Below the pieces are notes generated by a model. The model had not been told where the DNA came from. It ran no database searches and worked only from the letters and a program-made list of their open reading frames with translations. A DNA stretch of 64,000 bases from positions 75,229-139,228 of the forward strand of contig JAEKLQ010000032.1 of assembly GCA_019509785.1 (NCBI GenBank), read 5' to 3'. How positions within the stretch are numbered: the stretch's first letter is position 1; every line of letters begins with the position of its first letter. Source of the stretch: Fibrobacterota bacterium. GTDB taxonomy: Bacteria; Fibrobacterota; Fibrobacteria; UBA11236. The position numbers and the translations under genes were made by a program. Of this stretch, positions 6,367 to 15,385 are shown in pieces.

Positions 6367-9018
6367 TTACTTGGCCGCGGCCGTGATCAGATTGGCGAAC
6401 AGGGCGTCCGCCAGCGCGTTCTTGCCCAGCTTCCCGAAGATATCGAACTGGCAGAAGATCGCCTTACCCTTGCCTAGCGGGACGGTGAGCAGATCCGCCC
6501 CCCAGCGCAGGCGGGACTTGCCGCTTTCGGGAACCAGGCTGATGCTGCCCGCGCCCACGGTCGAGTTCGGCAAAGCCTCCAGGCTCCAATACGGCATCAC
6601 GTCGGCGTAGGTCTGATCGAGGATGCAATTCGAGGGCAGGTCCTTGAACTCGGGCCCGCTTAGCGCGTAATGGAAGCTGCCGAACTGGCTCCCCGAACTG
6701 CGGAATACCGTCAACTCGAAAGGCAGAACCTTCATGCCATTGAGAAGGCGCGCGTCCTCTTCGGATACGTTGCCCAGGATGATGGTGCCTCCCGCCAAGG
6801 CGCGCTCGAAGCGCTTGCGGATGGAGCCTTCCACCAAGGTGGAAAGGTCGGAAACCACCGAGATGGCGGCATCGGGCGTGGTGAAGCTGGCCACCGTATC
6901 GGGGAAGTTACCCAAGACGCTCACCTGCTTCAGCGGGATCTCCAACTTGGTTTCCGGGGGCACCAGGAATACTTCTTCGGTGCGCGCCATTTCCTTGTTG
7001 TTCTTGGAAAGGTTCAGATCGAAGGTGAAGCGGCCCTTCTCGAAGCCGACCGGGAACTTGAAGCGGCCCACCAGGTTCACGCCGGCCTTGGCTTTGCCGG
7101 GCAGGCTTTCCTGATGCCAGATGCGCCCGTTGGGGCCTTTTACGCGCAGCAGCAGGCCGTAGTCGCCGAGATGACCGTCGTTGACCATATGGATCTTGAT
7201 GGCCGCCGAAGTGCCGATGTAAGGCGTGCGATCCTCGGCTTCCGCGATGACGTGGATGGGCCGATTGACCTTCCGCACGGTATCGAAGATGGCCTTGGGC
7301 TTGCGCTGCCAATCGACCAGGCCATCCATATGGATGCCGTAATCGCCCCAGGCATCCAGGATGAATCCGGAAACCTGCGGGTTGATGAGGAGCGCCTCGA
7401 TTTGCTTGGACAAGCCCTGGCGGGCCACCGCCGAAGCCTCTTTCCAGAAGGTCTCCGCGTCCTTGAACAGGCCGAGCAGCTGTTTTTCCTTGAGCAGGTG
7501 GGCCAGCTCCTGGTTCAGCTTCTGGACGTCCTTGTATTCGGGATGGGAGGAGAACTTCTTGGACGCATCCAATTGCTCCTGCAAGCCTTCGGGAGATGAC
7601 ACTCCCAAGCCGTCCACCAGCACCTTGCCGTCGAGATCGTCCTTCAGGTAGTTGTACCGTTCCCAGAACGACTTGCTGCCGTGGATGCCATCGGTCACCG
7701 ATTTGCCGTCCTTGGACGAGCAATAGCTGGCCAGCATGGAATAGGTCCGCAGGGAGACCGGGAAGCCGATCTTCAGGCGATGCGATTCGAACGGGCTGAT
7801 GGCCGCCGCGATGGGCTCGTACACCTTGCCCAAATCGATTTTGCCCCCGCCCATGCTATCCATGTTCACCGAGCAAAGGTTGCTGAATACGGGACGGGTG
7901 GGATCCAGCTCCGCCGCGTAGCGCAGCAGCTTGTTGCCGTTCTCCAGCACCATGGAACCGTTCTCGGAACCAATCACCCAACCGAAAATGCTGGGATGGT
8001 ATCCTTCTTGGTCGATCAAGGTCTGGATCTGCGACTTGAGGTTTTCCAACCCTTCTTTGCTGGACTTCTGGTTGAAACAGGTGGTCTCTTGCAGAACCAG
8101 CATCCCGATCTCATCGCAGATGTCCAACGCTTCCTTCGGCAAGGGCGCGCCGCCGGAGCGCAGGAGGTTGAAGCCACTCTCCTTGATGGAGGTGAGCTCC
8201 TTACGGAGATCGAAGTCGGGCGGAGGGGCGCCGTGCAAGAAAGGGAAGAACCAGGGATAGGTCACGCCCTTGATCTTGACCGGATGATGGTTGCGCTTGA
8301 AGGAGCCTTTTTCAACCTTGCCGCCCTCCAACTGCAGGGTAAGGCTGAAAATGCCGTTCTCTTTTTCGAGCTTCAGGCTTTTCTGGACGATGCCGGCTTC
8401 CCCGTCCGGGCTGGTGATCTCGAAGGTGAGATCGGCCTGGAAATTCTTGGGGTTCCAGAACTTGGCCTCGACGGTGACGCGGTCGGCTTCGAAGTCGGGG
8501 AAACAGTTGAGCGAGCGGATGCCGGCTTTGCCGACCATGTAGAGATTGACATCGCCCGTGATGCCGGCGAACGGGCCGCGATGGTACGGGCCGCCCAGGG
8601 CCAATTCCGATCCGGTGTATTCCCCGATCTTGCCCTGGCGATCGAGGACCTGCACGCGGATGACCAGGAAGTTGTTTTCCCCGATCTTCACCGCTTTGGA
8701 GCCATCCATCTCGAAAGGGTAATGCCCGCCCAGATGGGTCCCCAAATCCTCCCCGTTCAGCCAAACTTGCGCCTGATGCTGGATCGATCCGAAACGGATG
8801 AAGAAGCGCTTGGGCGACTCCTTCTTATCGACCTGGAATTCCTTGAAATAATACGCGATGTGGGCGTCTTCGTCGTTCGCCTCCAAGCCCCAGACATGGG
8901 GGAGGGCGACCTTCTTAACGCTGGCGGGTTTCTTCCGGTACCATTGATCGATGAGCCCCGCATCCACGGGGTCAAAGCTGAATTCCCAGGTCCCGTCCAG
9001 TTTAACGATGGTAGCCAT
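6367..9018 (-). CDS. Glycoside hydrolase family 2-like protein, probably intracellular, catalytic residues doubtful
   Basis: 883 residues from the ATG at 9018, chosen because GGGAGGGTT stands immediately upstream and the GH2 N-terminal sandwich (LDGTWEFSFDP) starts at residue 7. The jelly-roll domain has LPHVWG, AYYFKEFQV and VWLNGEDLGTHLGGHYPF; an immunoglobulin-like domain (about 165-250) and a TIM barrel (about 255-610) follow. The barrel has HPSIFGWVIGSEN, where the acid/base Glu (E352) is kept but the Asn usually before it is Ser. In the later strand where the nucleophile Glu normally sits I read GFPVSLRTYSML (about 418-429), without an obvious Glu. GH2 enzymes act on beta-galactosides, glucuronides, mannosides or glucosaminides. 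No signal peptide is present. The last 250 residues carry an extra beta domain and an alpha/beta region of unclear role. Confidence 0.75.
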   Translation of the reverse strand: MATIVKLDGTWEFSFDPVDAGLIDQWYRKKPASVKKVALPHVWGLEANDEDAHIAYYFKEFQVDKKESPKRFFIRFGSIQHQAQVWLNGEDLGTHLGGHYPFEMDGSKAVKIGENNFLVIRVQVLDRQGKIGEYTGSELALGGPYHRGPFAGITGDVNLYMVGKAGIRSLNCFPDFEADRVTVEAKFWNPKNFQADLTFEITSPDGEAGIVQKSLKLEKENGIFSLTLQLEGGKVEKGSFKRNHHPVKIKGVTYPWFFPFLHGAPPPDFDLRKELTSIKESGFNLLRSGGAPLPKEALDICDEIGMLVLQETTCFNQKSSKEGLENLKSQIQTLIDQEGYHPSIFGWVIGSENGSMVLENGNKLLRYAAELDPTRPVFSNLCSVNMDSMGGGKIDLGKVYEPIAAAISPFESHRLKIGFPVSLRTYSMLASYCSSKDGKSVTDGIHGSKSFWERYNYLKDDLDGKVLVDGLGVSSPEGLQEQLDASKKFSSHPEYKDVQKLNQELAHLLKEKQLLGLFKDAETFWKEASAVARQGLSKQIEALLINPQVSGFILDAWGDYGIHMDGLVDWQRKPKAIFDTVRKVNRPIHVIAEAEDRTPYIGTSAAIKIHMVNDGHLGDYGLLLRVKGPNGRIWHQESLPGKAKAGVNLVGRFKFPVGFEKGRFTFDLNLSKNNKEMARTEEVFLVPPETKLEIPLKQVSVLGNFPDTVASFTTPDAAISVVSDLSTLVEGSIRKRFERALAGGTIILGNVSEEDARLLNGMKVLPFELTVFRSSGSQFGSFHYALSGPEFKDLPSNCILDQTYADVMPYWSLEALPNSTVGAGSISLVPESGKSRLRWGADLLTVPLGKGKAIFCQFDIFGKLGKNALADALFANLITAAAK

Positions 9019-9199
9019 AACCCTCCCGGCAAGGCGATTCCGAGCGCGTCCATCCCGAAAAGGCGGACGCGAACCAGGAATAAGGGTGAGGAAGATAGTA
9101 AAATCCCCCGGAATTGGCGCTATTAGGGCCTTCGCGGCCAAGCGCTTCGCGGTGGGCTCGGGGGGAATAACGCCGGGGTTACCTGCGCGCGATCGGCAG

Positions 9200-10018
9200 C
9201 TAGCGCGGCATAACCAGATTCAAATACCAAGCGAGGACGGGAGCGGCGAAGAAGGCCGCCAGGGCCGTCCCCACGCAGATGTACGGGCCGAAAGGGATAT
9301 GCCGGCTTTCGTTGAGACGGCGCAGCCAAAGCATGGGAACGCCGACCAGGCATCCCAAAACCGAAGCGAAGATGAGCCCGAACAAGGCGGTTTTGATCCC
9401 GAACAGCGCCCCCGTCATAGCCACCAACTTAACGTCCCCCAATCCCATGGCTTCTTTTTTCAGGACGAGCGAGGCCGCGAATCCGATGAACCAAAGGAGG
9501 CCGCCGGCGCCGGCCGCCCCGATCAGGCTTTGCATCAGGCCGATGCCGCCGGGGAGAAAGCTTATTCCAAGGCCCAGAACGATGCCGGGATAGGTCAGCA
9601 TGTCGGGGATGAGGAAGTGGCGGAAATCGATCACGAAGATGGGGATGGAGGCGAGCACCAGGTATGAGAATCCGATCCGGAAATCCAGGTCGGAGTCGGG
9701 AAGCGCATAGACGAAGAAGCCGGCCAGGGCGGCGGCCACCAGGCCCGTGAGGGCCTCGATGAGCGGGTACTGGGCGCTGATAGGGGCTCGACAGGATTTG
9801 CATTTGCCGCCCAGGAATATCCATGCGAACACCGGGATGTTCAGATAGGAGGGGATGCGGTATCCGCAACTTTGGCACTTGGAGGGCGGCCAAACCACCG
9901 ATTCGCCGCGAGGCATGCGGTAAATGACGACGTTGAAGAATGAGCCGGCCATGAGACCGAAAATGCCCGCGAGGAGGATGAGGATGGGAGGGGGGAGAGG
10001 GACCAGCAGGTTTTCCAT
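9200..10018 (-). CDS. Prepilin peptidase (type IV pilin / type II secretion leader peptidase)
   Basis: 272 residues with about eight membrane helices. The cytosolic N-terminal loop carries two CxxC pairs (CQSC and CKSC) that bind zinc in PilD-type enzymes. The two catalytic aspartates of this aspartic protease family are visible: one in FVIDFRHFLIPD and the second in the GxGD-type motif MGLGDVKL. The enzyme cleaves and N-methylates prepilin-like proteins at the inner membrane, implying type IV pili or type II secretion elsewhere in the genome; no pilus genes are in the window. The start at 10018 lies 14 bases from the heptanucleotide array, so the array falls in its 5' untranslated or promoter region. 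Confidence 0.93.
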   Translation of the reverse strand: MENLLVPLPPPILILLAGIFGLMAGSFFNVVIYRMPRGESVVWPPSKCQSCGYRIPSYLNIPVFAWIFLGGKCKSCRAPISAQYPLIEALTGLVAAALAGFFVYALPDSDLDFRIGFSYLVLASIPIFVIDFRHFLIPDMLTYPGIVLGLGISFLPGGIGLMQSLIGAAGAGGLLWFIGFAASLVLKKEAMGLGDVKLVAMTGALFGIKTALFGLIFASVLGCLVGVPMLWLRRLNESRHIPFGPYICVGTALAAFFAAPVLAWYLNLVMPR

Positions 10019-10032
10019 TCTTCGTCTGATTA

Positions 10033-10071
10033 GGGTTAAGGGTTAAGGGTTAAGGGTTAAGGGTTAAGGGT
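10033..10071 (+). repeat. (GGGTTAA)5 heptanucleotide array
   Basis: Five perfect GGGTTAA units followed by GGGT, preceded by GATTA so that the array opens GATTAGGGT. Runs of three G every seven bases can form a G-quadruplex on this strand. It lies between the CysA-like gene and the prepilin peptidase start. It resembles but is not identical to telomere repeats, and is flanked by ordinary bacterial genes. Confidence 0.97.
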
Positions 10072-10105
10072 ACGGAATGAGTTGAGTCGAACCTTATACC
10101 TTAAA

Positions 10106-10150
10106 CCCTTTACCCTTTACCCTTTACCCTTTACCCTTTACCCTTTACCC
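10106..10150 (+). repeat. (CCCTTTA)6 heptanucleotide array
   Basis: Six perfect CCCTTTA units followed by CCC. Its reverse complement is (GGGTAAA)n, which differs from the neighbouring GGGTTAA array at one base per unit, so the two arms can fold into a long hairpin with one mismatch per seven bases. The unit matches exactly the inverted repeat at 16133-16211. Confidence 0.97.
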
Positions 10151-10178
10151 TCGATTGTCCCACATCGAATGGCGCTGG

Positions 10179-11231
10179 TCAAATCGTATAGTCATCGTTG
10201 AACACCTTGGCCCCCTTCGGCACGGCGAAAGCGGTGTCCCCTTTACGTAGTCCCAGGGTTTGGAACTCGGCCTGGGGAAGTTCGACCTGGATTTCGGGAC
10301 CGGTTACGGTGGCCAGGCTGACGCGCACGGAAAGGCCGATGGTGCGCACGTGGATCACCCGGCCCTCGATGGGGTTGGACCCTTCGCGTTCGCGATGCAA
10401 GGTGAGTTCATGCGGGCGGACGTATACGGAAGTGGCGCCGCTATCCGCCGGGGCTTGTCCCGGCCGAACCAGATCCAATTGGCCCATTCCGCCCCCATGT
10501 TCGATGCGGCTATGGAAGATGTTCACGTTCCCGAGGAAGTTCATCACGAAGCCGTTGGCGGGATGGTGGAAGATTTCCTCGGGGGAACCGATCTGCTCCA
10601 CCCGTCCACGGTTCATGATCACCACGCGGTCGGCCACTTCGAAAGCCTCGTCCTGATCATGGGTCACGAACACGCTGGTCATCTTCAGCTCATCGTGAAG
10701 GTTGCGCAACCAGCGGCGCAGATCCTGACGCACCTGCGCATCCAAAGCGCCGAAGGGCTCGTCCAGCAGCATCACCCGCGGGCGCGCGGCCAACGCGCGG
10801 GCCAGCGCCACGCGCTGCTTTTGCCCGCCCGAAAGCTGAGAGGGAAAGCGCTTGCCGATCCCGCGCAATTGGATCAGGTCGAGCAATTCGTCCACGCGCC
10901 GCTCGATCTCCGCCTTGGGCCGCTTCTGGATCATGAGCGGGAACGCGATGTTCTCCGTCACCGTCATGTGCTTGAAAAGGGCGTAATGCTGGAAGACGAA
11001 TCCCACCCCGCGATCGCGCACGTTGAGGCTGGCCGAATCGGTCTCGCCGAACAATACTTCGCCCTCGTCCGGCGTCTCCAGTCCCGCGATGATCCGGAGC
11101 AAGGTGGTTTTACCGCAGCCCGAGGGGCCCAGAAGAGCCACCAACTCGCCGTCCGGTACTTCCAAGGAAACCGAGTTCAGGGCCTGGGTGCCCTCGAACC
11201 GTTTGACCACGTTGCGGATGGAAATCTGCAT
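10179..11231 (-). CDS. cysA: ABC transporter ATP-binding protein, sulfate/thiosulfate (CysA) type, without permease neighbours
   Basis: 350 residues. Walker A is GPSGCGKTT, the ABC signature [15 protein letters not shown], Walker [12 protein letters not shown], and the switch His lies in [21 protein letters not shown]-type C-terminal domain follows, with VRPHELTL, the mark of the CysA/PotA subfamily. Similarity to CysA (start [35 protein letters not shown]) supports sulfate or thiosulfate import. CysA needs CysT, CysW and a binding protein; none is here, so it either serves a transporter encoded elsewhere or has another substrate. The ATG at 11231 is chosen from the family N-terminus; an upstream extension would not align. 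Confidence 0.85.
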   Translation of the reverse strand: MQISIRNVVKRFEGTQALNSVSLEVPDGELVALLGPSGCGKTTLLRIIAGLETPDEGEVLFGETDSASLNVRDRGVGFVFQHYALFKHMTVTENIAFPLMIQKRPKAEIERRVDELLDLIQLRGIGKRFPSQLSGGQKQRVALARALAARPRVMLLDEPFGALDAQVRQDLRRWLRNLHDELKMTSVFVTHDQDEAFEVADRVVIMNRGRVEQIGSPEEIFHHPANGFVMNFLGNVNIFHSRIEHGGGMGQLDLVRPGQAPADSGATSVYVRPHELTLHREREGSNPIEGRVIHVRTIGLSVRVSLATVTGPEIQVELPQAEFQTLGLRKGDTAFAVPKGAKVFNDDYTI

Positions 11232-11347
11232 AAATGGGGTTATCCTATCAAACCTACCGGAATAATAGGCAAGGCGCTTCCGACCGTCAATAGGGCTAGG
11301 CAAAGGCTCGGAAACAAAGCCCGGGGCGTAAGGGGAAGCGGGGTGGA

Positions 11348-12121
11348 TTAACGGGTGCGGCGGCGATCCAACCAAGCCAAGGCTTCGGCTTCCAGATGCG
11401 CCCGCGGAAAATCCAAGGTGAGCACGTGGTTCCCATTATTGAACGCCACCAAGGCCTTGTCCTCGCTGCCCAGCTTTTCGATCAGCAATTGGCTGCCGCG
11501 GAAATCGCTCGTGCGGTCCCGGACGGAGTGGAACACCAGGGCGGGCGCTTTTATCAAAGGCAACGATTCCGGCAATGCCCGCGCGGCCACGACCACGCTC
11601 ACCATCGAGGCCGAAGGCATGCCGCCGTAAGCGATATGCCCGGACCGTCCTTCGGGATCGAGGATGGGGCCGTCCTTGCCTTTGGCTAAGGTCGCGGGCA
11701 GGGGAACGCGGCCGATGAGCCATCGGTTGGGGAGTCCCAAGGTTTTCCCGGCGGGCAACAGGAAGGGCGCGATCAGCAACATGCCGGCGACCGGGAACTT
11801 GCGCGCCAGGTGGAGGGACAACAGGCCGCCCATGGAAAGCCCGCAGACGAAAACGCGCGCATGGCGCGATGCGAGGGCGGAATAGGCGGCTTCGCTGTCG
11901 GACAGGTATTCGGCGAAGCGCGTCGGGGCCAGGTCCGCGAGGTTGGTCCCGTGTCCCTTGAGCAGGGGCCCTTCGCACCGGAAACCCAGGGGGGCGATCC
12001 GTTCCGCCAGGAAACGCAATTCCCGCGGGGAAGAGGTCCATCCGTGCAAGAACAGGATCCCGTCCGGGCCTTCCCCGAACGCGAAGGGCTCGGCCCCCCG
12101 TATCACCCCGGTTACCGGCAA
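11348..12121 (-). CDS. Alpha/beta hydrolase (carboxylesterase / lysophospholipase-like)
   Basis: 257 residues of alpha/beta hydrolase fold. The oxyanion region reads [16 protein letters not shown], the nucleophile elbow is [15 protein letters not shown] (Ser of GLSMGG), the acid is in SVRDRTSDF and the His in [10 protein letters not shown]. The arrangement is that of Est30-type carboxylesterases and monoacylglycerol lipases that hydrolyse short acyl or glycerol esters in the cytoplasm. It begins three bases after the stop of the LOG gene, so the two form an operon. Substrate cannot be told from sequence. Confidence 0.85.
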   Translation of the reverse strand: MPVTGVIRGAEPFAFGEGPDGILFLHGWTSSPRELRFLAERIAPLGFRCEGPLLKGHGTNLADLAPTRFAEYLSDSEAAYSALASRHARVFVCGLSMGGLLSLHLARKFPVAGMLLIAPFLLPAGKTLGLPNRWLIGRVPLPATLAKGKDGPILDPEGRSGHIAYGGMPSASMVSVVVAARALPESLPLIKAPALVFHSVRDRTSDFRGSQLLIEKLGSEDKALVAFNNGNHVLTLDFPRAHLEAEALAWLDRRRTR

Positions 12122-12124
12122 GGC

Positions 12125-13012
12125 CTAGCCTTTCCCGCTCGTCTTTTTCTTCCGCGGCGCCGCGCTCTTTTTCGCCGCGGCCCGCTTCGCCTTAGGGGAC
12201 GCCCCGTTCGACTTCGCCGGGTTCGCGCTGGTATCGAGATGCCCGGTCACGTAGGCATAGGCCTCTTCCACGGTGGAGCAAATCTTGAACAGGCCCAGGT
12301 CCTGGGGGCTGACCATTCCCGTCTCGACCAGGGTGTCGAAATTGATCACCTTGGACCAGAAATCCGAACCGTAGAGCACGATCACCATCTTCTTGGTGAT
12401 GCGCTCGGTTTGCACTAGGGTCAATACTTCCATCATTTCGTCCAAAGTGCCGAAGCCGCCGGGGAACATGATGATGGCCTTGGCCATGTACACGAACCAG
12501 AATTTGCGGACGAAGAAGTAATGGAATTCGAAATTGAGATGCGAGGAGATATACGGATTGGCGTGTTGCTCGAAAGGAAGATGGATGTTGAGGCCGATGG
12601 ACGGGGCATGCGCCAGGTGGGCCCCCTTGTTGGCGGCCTCCATGATGCCCGGGCCGCCTCCCGAACAGATGGCGTAGGCGATCTCCTGGCTCTTGTTCCA
12701 TTCTGACAGGCGCCGGGAAAGCTCGACCGCGTCTTCATAGTAGCGGGACATCTCCAGGTCCCGGCCGGCCTTGGCCAACTCTTCCGGCTTGGCCTTGGGA
12801 TCTTGCTTCAGGCGGCGGAGCTTGGTCTGGGCGGCCCGGCGCGAGAGGATGCGGGCCGATCCGAAGAATACGATGGTGTCGTCGATCCCGAATTGCCGGA
12901 ACCGGTATTCCGGCTCCAGGAATTCCGCCAGGATGCGGATGGCCCGGCCATCCTTGTTATGCAGGAATTCCTTATTCATGAAGGAAAAAGGGCTCAAGCC
13001 GTTCTTGCCCAT
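12125..13012 (-). CDS. LOG family (TIGR00730-type) nucleotide-binding protein with Lys-rich tail
   Basis: 295 residues. The Rossmann-like core has FFGSARILS, ICSGGGPGIMEAANKGA and the family hallmark FPGGFGTLDEMMEVLTLVQT (PGGxGTxxE). LOG proteins release cytokinin bases from nucleoside monophosphates or, in other bacteria, hydrolyse nucleotide ribosyl bonds; many were once misnamed lysine decarboxylases. The last 35 residues are Lys/Ala/Ser-rich (KKSAAPRKKKTSGKG), histone-tail-like, perhaps nucleic-acid binding. The ATG at 13012 gives the natural N-terminus, though the Shine-Dalgarno is weak; the Met at 12979 is an alternative. Confidence 0.82.
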   Translation of the reverse strand: MGKNGLSPFSFMNKEFLHNKDGRAIRILAEFLEPEYRFRQFGIDDTIVFFGSARILSRRAAQTKLRRLKQDPKAKPEELAKAGRDLEMSRYYEDAVELSRRLSEWNKSQEIAYAICSGGGPGIMEAANKGAHLAHAPSIGLNIHLPFEQHANPYISSHLNFEFHYFFVRKFWFVYMAKAIIMFPGGFGTLDEMMEVLTLVQTERITKKMVIVLYGSDFWSKVINFDTLVETGMVSPQDLGLFKICSTVEEAYAYVTGHLDTSANPAKSNGASPKAKRAAAKKSAAPRKKKTSGKG

Positions 13013-13157
13013 AATGCGCGCGCCCGCCTTTTCGAATGTTGAGGTTGCTCCCCCTAGTTTCCAATTTTCCGCCTGTTTTTGCAACCCGGATCCGGAATCC
13101 ATGCGCGCCGGCGGCCGACCGTGGTGGGGGAATGGACGCCTATGGTATCCTTTGCGC

Positions 13158-14246
13158 GTGCCGGCCCAATCCCCTGCGCGCGCCAGCGCGCGCTTCTTCG
13201 ATCCCCTGTCGCGAAAGACGATGGAAGTCCTGCGCTGGCGCCTGCGCGGATTGCTTTCGGTCTGGCCCGCCCGGGCTCCGGCCGCGGCCGCGCCGGAGCT
13301 GCCGAAGGGCGCGCGCATCGCGTACCTTTTCGCGGGTACCTATGGCGATTTCGTCCAGGCCTTGCGGCCGTTGGCGCGCTTGGCCTCGGCCTATCCGCGC
13401 GCCGAAATCATCCTGTGCGGCGCCGATCGGTACGCGCGCGAGTTCGCTTCGGAATTGCCTCCCTCCCTGCGCATCTCCCGGGGAGGCGAGCCCTGGACCT
13501 GGGCCTTCGGCCGAGTCGATCTGCTCTTGACCAATTGCGTCGGGGTTTACCGGGTCGGCTTCGATTGGGCCGCGCGCTTATGCGCCCGGCGCGCATTCGG
13601 TTTCCGGCATGCCCATGAGGCCGGCCGCGGCGGTTACGCGGCCACCGTACCGTTGCTCCCCGACTTGCGGAGCTTCGCGGAGGAAAACCTGAAGGCCTTG
13701 GACATCGCCGGCGTCCCCGCCTCGCTGGAACCGCCGGGGGCTTTCGCGGGCGGGACGGACTCCAGGGCGAATCCGGGAGCGCGGAAGGAAGCCTGGGGCC
13801 GGGGCAAAATCCTTTTCCATATCGGCAGCGCCGGGCTGAAAAGCGATTTCGGCTTGCGCGATTATTCGCGATTGGTCCTGGCGATCCTGAACGCGTTGGA
13901 AGGCCGGCCCGTGGAAGTCATCATGGGACCGGGGGACGAGGACATCGCCCTCGAGGTCCGCAGCGGCACGGGGCATGTCCCGCAAATGTATCCTCTCGTC
14001 CGGCTCACGCGCATCCTGCGCACCTTCGAGGGTACCGTGCTCTGCTTCAACAGTTTCCCCGCCCACCTCTGCCATTACCTGGACAAGCCCGCGGTGGTCA
14101 TCCACCGCGAAAGCGTGCCTTACGGATATGACTGCGCCCCGCTGCATCGGCAGGTGGCCCTGAAGCGCGCCAAGGATTGGGACTTGGGCGAAGTTTGGGC
14201 GGCTTTGGGCATCCCCTCCGCGGGCCCGCGTTCCGCGGCCGGTTGA
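13158..14246 (+). CDS. Glycosyltransferase family 9-like protein
   Basis: 362 residues from a GTG at 13158 (an ATG at 13221 is the alternative). The opening RIAYLFAGTYGDFVQALRPLARLASAYPRAEIILC mirrors the GT9 N-terminal fold (GxxGD type), and the C-terminal half has ILFHIGSAGLKSDFGLRDYSRLVLAIL, where GT9 enzymes carry the nucleotide-sugar motif, then VLCFNSFPAHLCHYLDKPAVVIHRESVPYGY in place of the usual GPTxPxxxxPxG. Divergence in both motifs makes the activity uncertain. It stands alone, divergent from the LOG gene. A TATCCT box lies six bases before the GTG and no Shine-Dalgarno is visible, so it may be leaderless. Confidence 0.62.
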   Translation: MPAQSPARASARFFDPLSRKTMEVLRWRLRGLLSVWPARAPAAAAPELPKGARIAYLFAGTYGDFVQALRPLARLASAYPRAEIILCGADRYAREFASELPPSLRISRGGEPWTWAFGRVDLLLTNCVGVYRVGFDWAARLCARRAFGFRHAHEAGRGGYAATVPLLPDLRSFAEENLKALDIAGVPASLEPPGAFAGGTDSRANPGARKEAWGRGKILFHIGSAGLKSDFGLRDYSRLVLAILNALEGRPVEVIMGPGDEDIALEVRSGTGHVPQMYPLVRLTRILRTFEGTVLCFNSFPAHLCHYLDKPAVVIHRESVPYGYDCAPLHRQVALKRAKDWDLGEVWAALGIPSAGPRSAAG

Positions 14247-14395
14247 TCCTTCCGGCAGCTTTTTCCCGTCCCCGGAATTTATTTCCCAGGCAAATCCTTC
14301 CGCGGCCGCGCCCGTAATTGCCGTAACCCGGCGGTTTCCCCTGGCGCGTATGCCGCATCCGGAGCGGTTTGGCGGCCACGAACCTTTCCCGACGG

Positions 14396-14411
14396 TGGCA
14401 CGCGCGTTGCT
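14396..14411 (+). promoter_or_regulatory. Sigma-54 (RpoN) promoter of the flagellar operon
   Basis: TGGCACG-CGCG-TTGCT matches the -24/-12 consensus TGGCACGnnnnTTGCW at every defined base, with correct spacing. It lies 28 bases upstream of the flgB start, leaving a leader of about 17-18 bases containing GGAAGGA. RpoN needs an enhancer-binding activator; none is encoded in the window. Confidence 0.85.
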
Positions 14412-14439
14412 TCTTTCGCAACCGGAAGGAAAACCTCGC

Positions 14440-14862
14440 ATGTTCCTCAAGGAAACCTTGTTCTCAAGGACCTCCATAGCGGCGGTGGCGAAATCGTTGG
14501 ATGCCTGCGCCATGCGCGGCCGCGCCATCGCGGCCAACCTGGCCAACGTCACCACGCCGGGTTACCAACGTATCGAGGTCTCTTTCGAGGATCGTTTGAA
14601 GAAGGCCCTGGACGGTGCCGGCCTGCAAGGGACGGCCGATCAGACGGGGCACATGCCCATAGGCAAGCCCGATCTGGATCAGGTCCGGCCGATCGCGTAT
14701 CGATCCCAGGATCCCACCCTGCCGGGCGAGATCAACAACGTGGACGTGGATGAGGAAGCCGCCAAGATGGCCGAAAACCAGATCCTGTTCAGCTACGGGG
14801 TGAAATTCATCCAGGAACGCAAGGGCGACATCTCGAGCGCCATTTCCGGGCAGCCGGGATAG
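14440..14862 (+). CDS. flgB: Flagellar basal-body rod protein FlgB
   Basis: 140 residues. The N-terminal rod-protein signature AIAANLANVTTPGYQRIEVSFED is clear, and the C-terminal helix (EEAAKMAENQILFSYGVKFI) is that of FlgB/FlgC. FlgB is the proximal rod component that docks on the MS ring and is exported by the flagellar type III apparatus. The ATG at 14440 is preceded by GGAAGGA. It is the first gene of the block under the sigma-54 promoter, with flgC 16 bases downstream. Confidence 0.94.
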   Translation: MFLKETLFSRTSIAAVAKSLDACAMRGRAIAANLANVTTPGYQRIEVSFEDRLKKALDGAGLQGTADQTGHMPIGKPDLDQVRPIAYRSQDPTLPGEINNVDVDEEAAKMAENQILFSYGVKFIQERKGDISSAISGQPG

Positions 14863-14878
14863 CGGAGGGTAAAAGCGT

Positions 14879-15385
14879 ATGGGAATGATCGATCTATTCT
14901 CGGGCCTCTCCATCAGCGCCAGCGCGCTGCGGGCGCAGCGGGTGCGGCAAAACGTCATCTCCAGCAATCTGGCCAACGCGGAAACCACGCGCACCAAGGA
15001 AGGCGGGCCTTACAAGCGGCAATTCGTCATCCTGCGCGAGAACAAGACGGAAACGGATCAACGATTCGTGTTCGGGTCGGACAAGATGCAAGGCTTCACC
15101 ACCCATGACAACCATATCCCCATTCCCGCGCCGGGCATGCCCATCGACAAGGATCACGTGGGGAGCGGGGTGGAGGTGGCGTCCATCGAGCAGGATCAGA
15201 CGCCTGCCAAGCTCGTGTATGATCCCAGCCACCCCGACGCCAACGCGCAGGGATACGTGGCCATGCCCAACGTGAACGTGGTGCAAGAGATGACGGACAT
15301 GATTACGGCGACGCGATCCTATGAGGCGAGCGTGACGGCCATGAATTCGACCAAGTCCATGCTCATGAAGGCCCTGGAGATCTAA
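14879..15385 (+). CDS. flgC: Flagellar basal-body rod protein FlgC
   Basis: 168 residues. N-terminus GLSISASALRAQRVRQNVISSNLANAETTRT carries the rod-protein NLANAxTT motif; the C-terminus MPNVNVVQEMTDMITATRSYEASVTAMNSTKSM is the standard axial-protein helix that packs in the rod. At 168 residues it is longer than the usual 130-140, with the extra length in the middle (about residues 45-85). An upstream GGAGGG serves as ribosome-binding site. The stop overlaps the next start by one base (TAATG). Confidence 0.95.
   Translation: MGMIDLFSGLSISASALRAQRVRQNVISSNLANAETTRTKEGGPYKRQFVILRENKTETDQRFVFGSDKMQGFTTHDNHIPIPAPGMPIDKDHVGSGVEVASIEQDQTPAKLVYDPSHPDANAQGYVAMPNVNVVQEMTDMITATRSYEASVTAMNSTKSMLMKALEI

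Noticed and set aside
7681-9126. Long plus-strand frame opposite the GH2-like gene
   Set aside because: Antisense shadow; the GH2 side has recognisable family motifs and a strong ribosome-binding site.
10028-10150. CRISPR array or eukaryotic telomere
   Set aside because: The units are contiguous heptamers without spacers and differ from known telomere repeats; flanks are ordinary bacterial genes.
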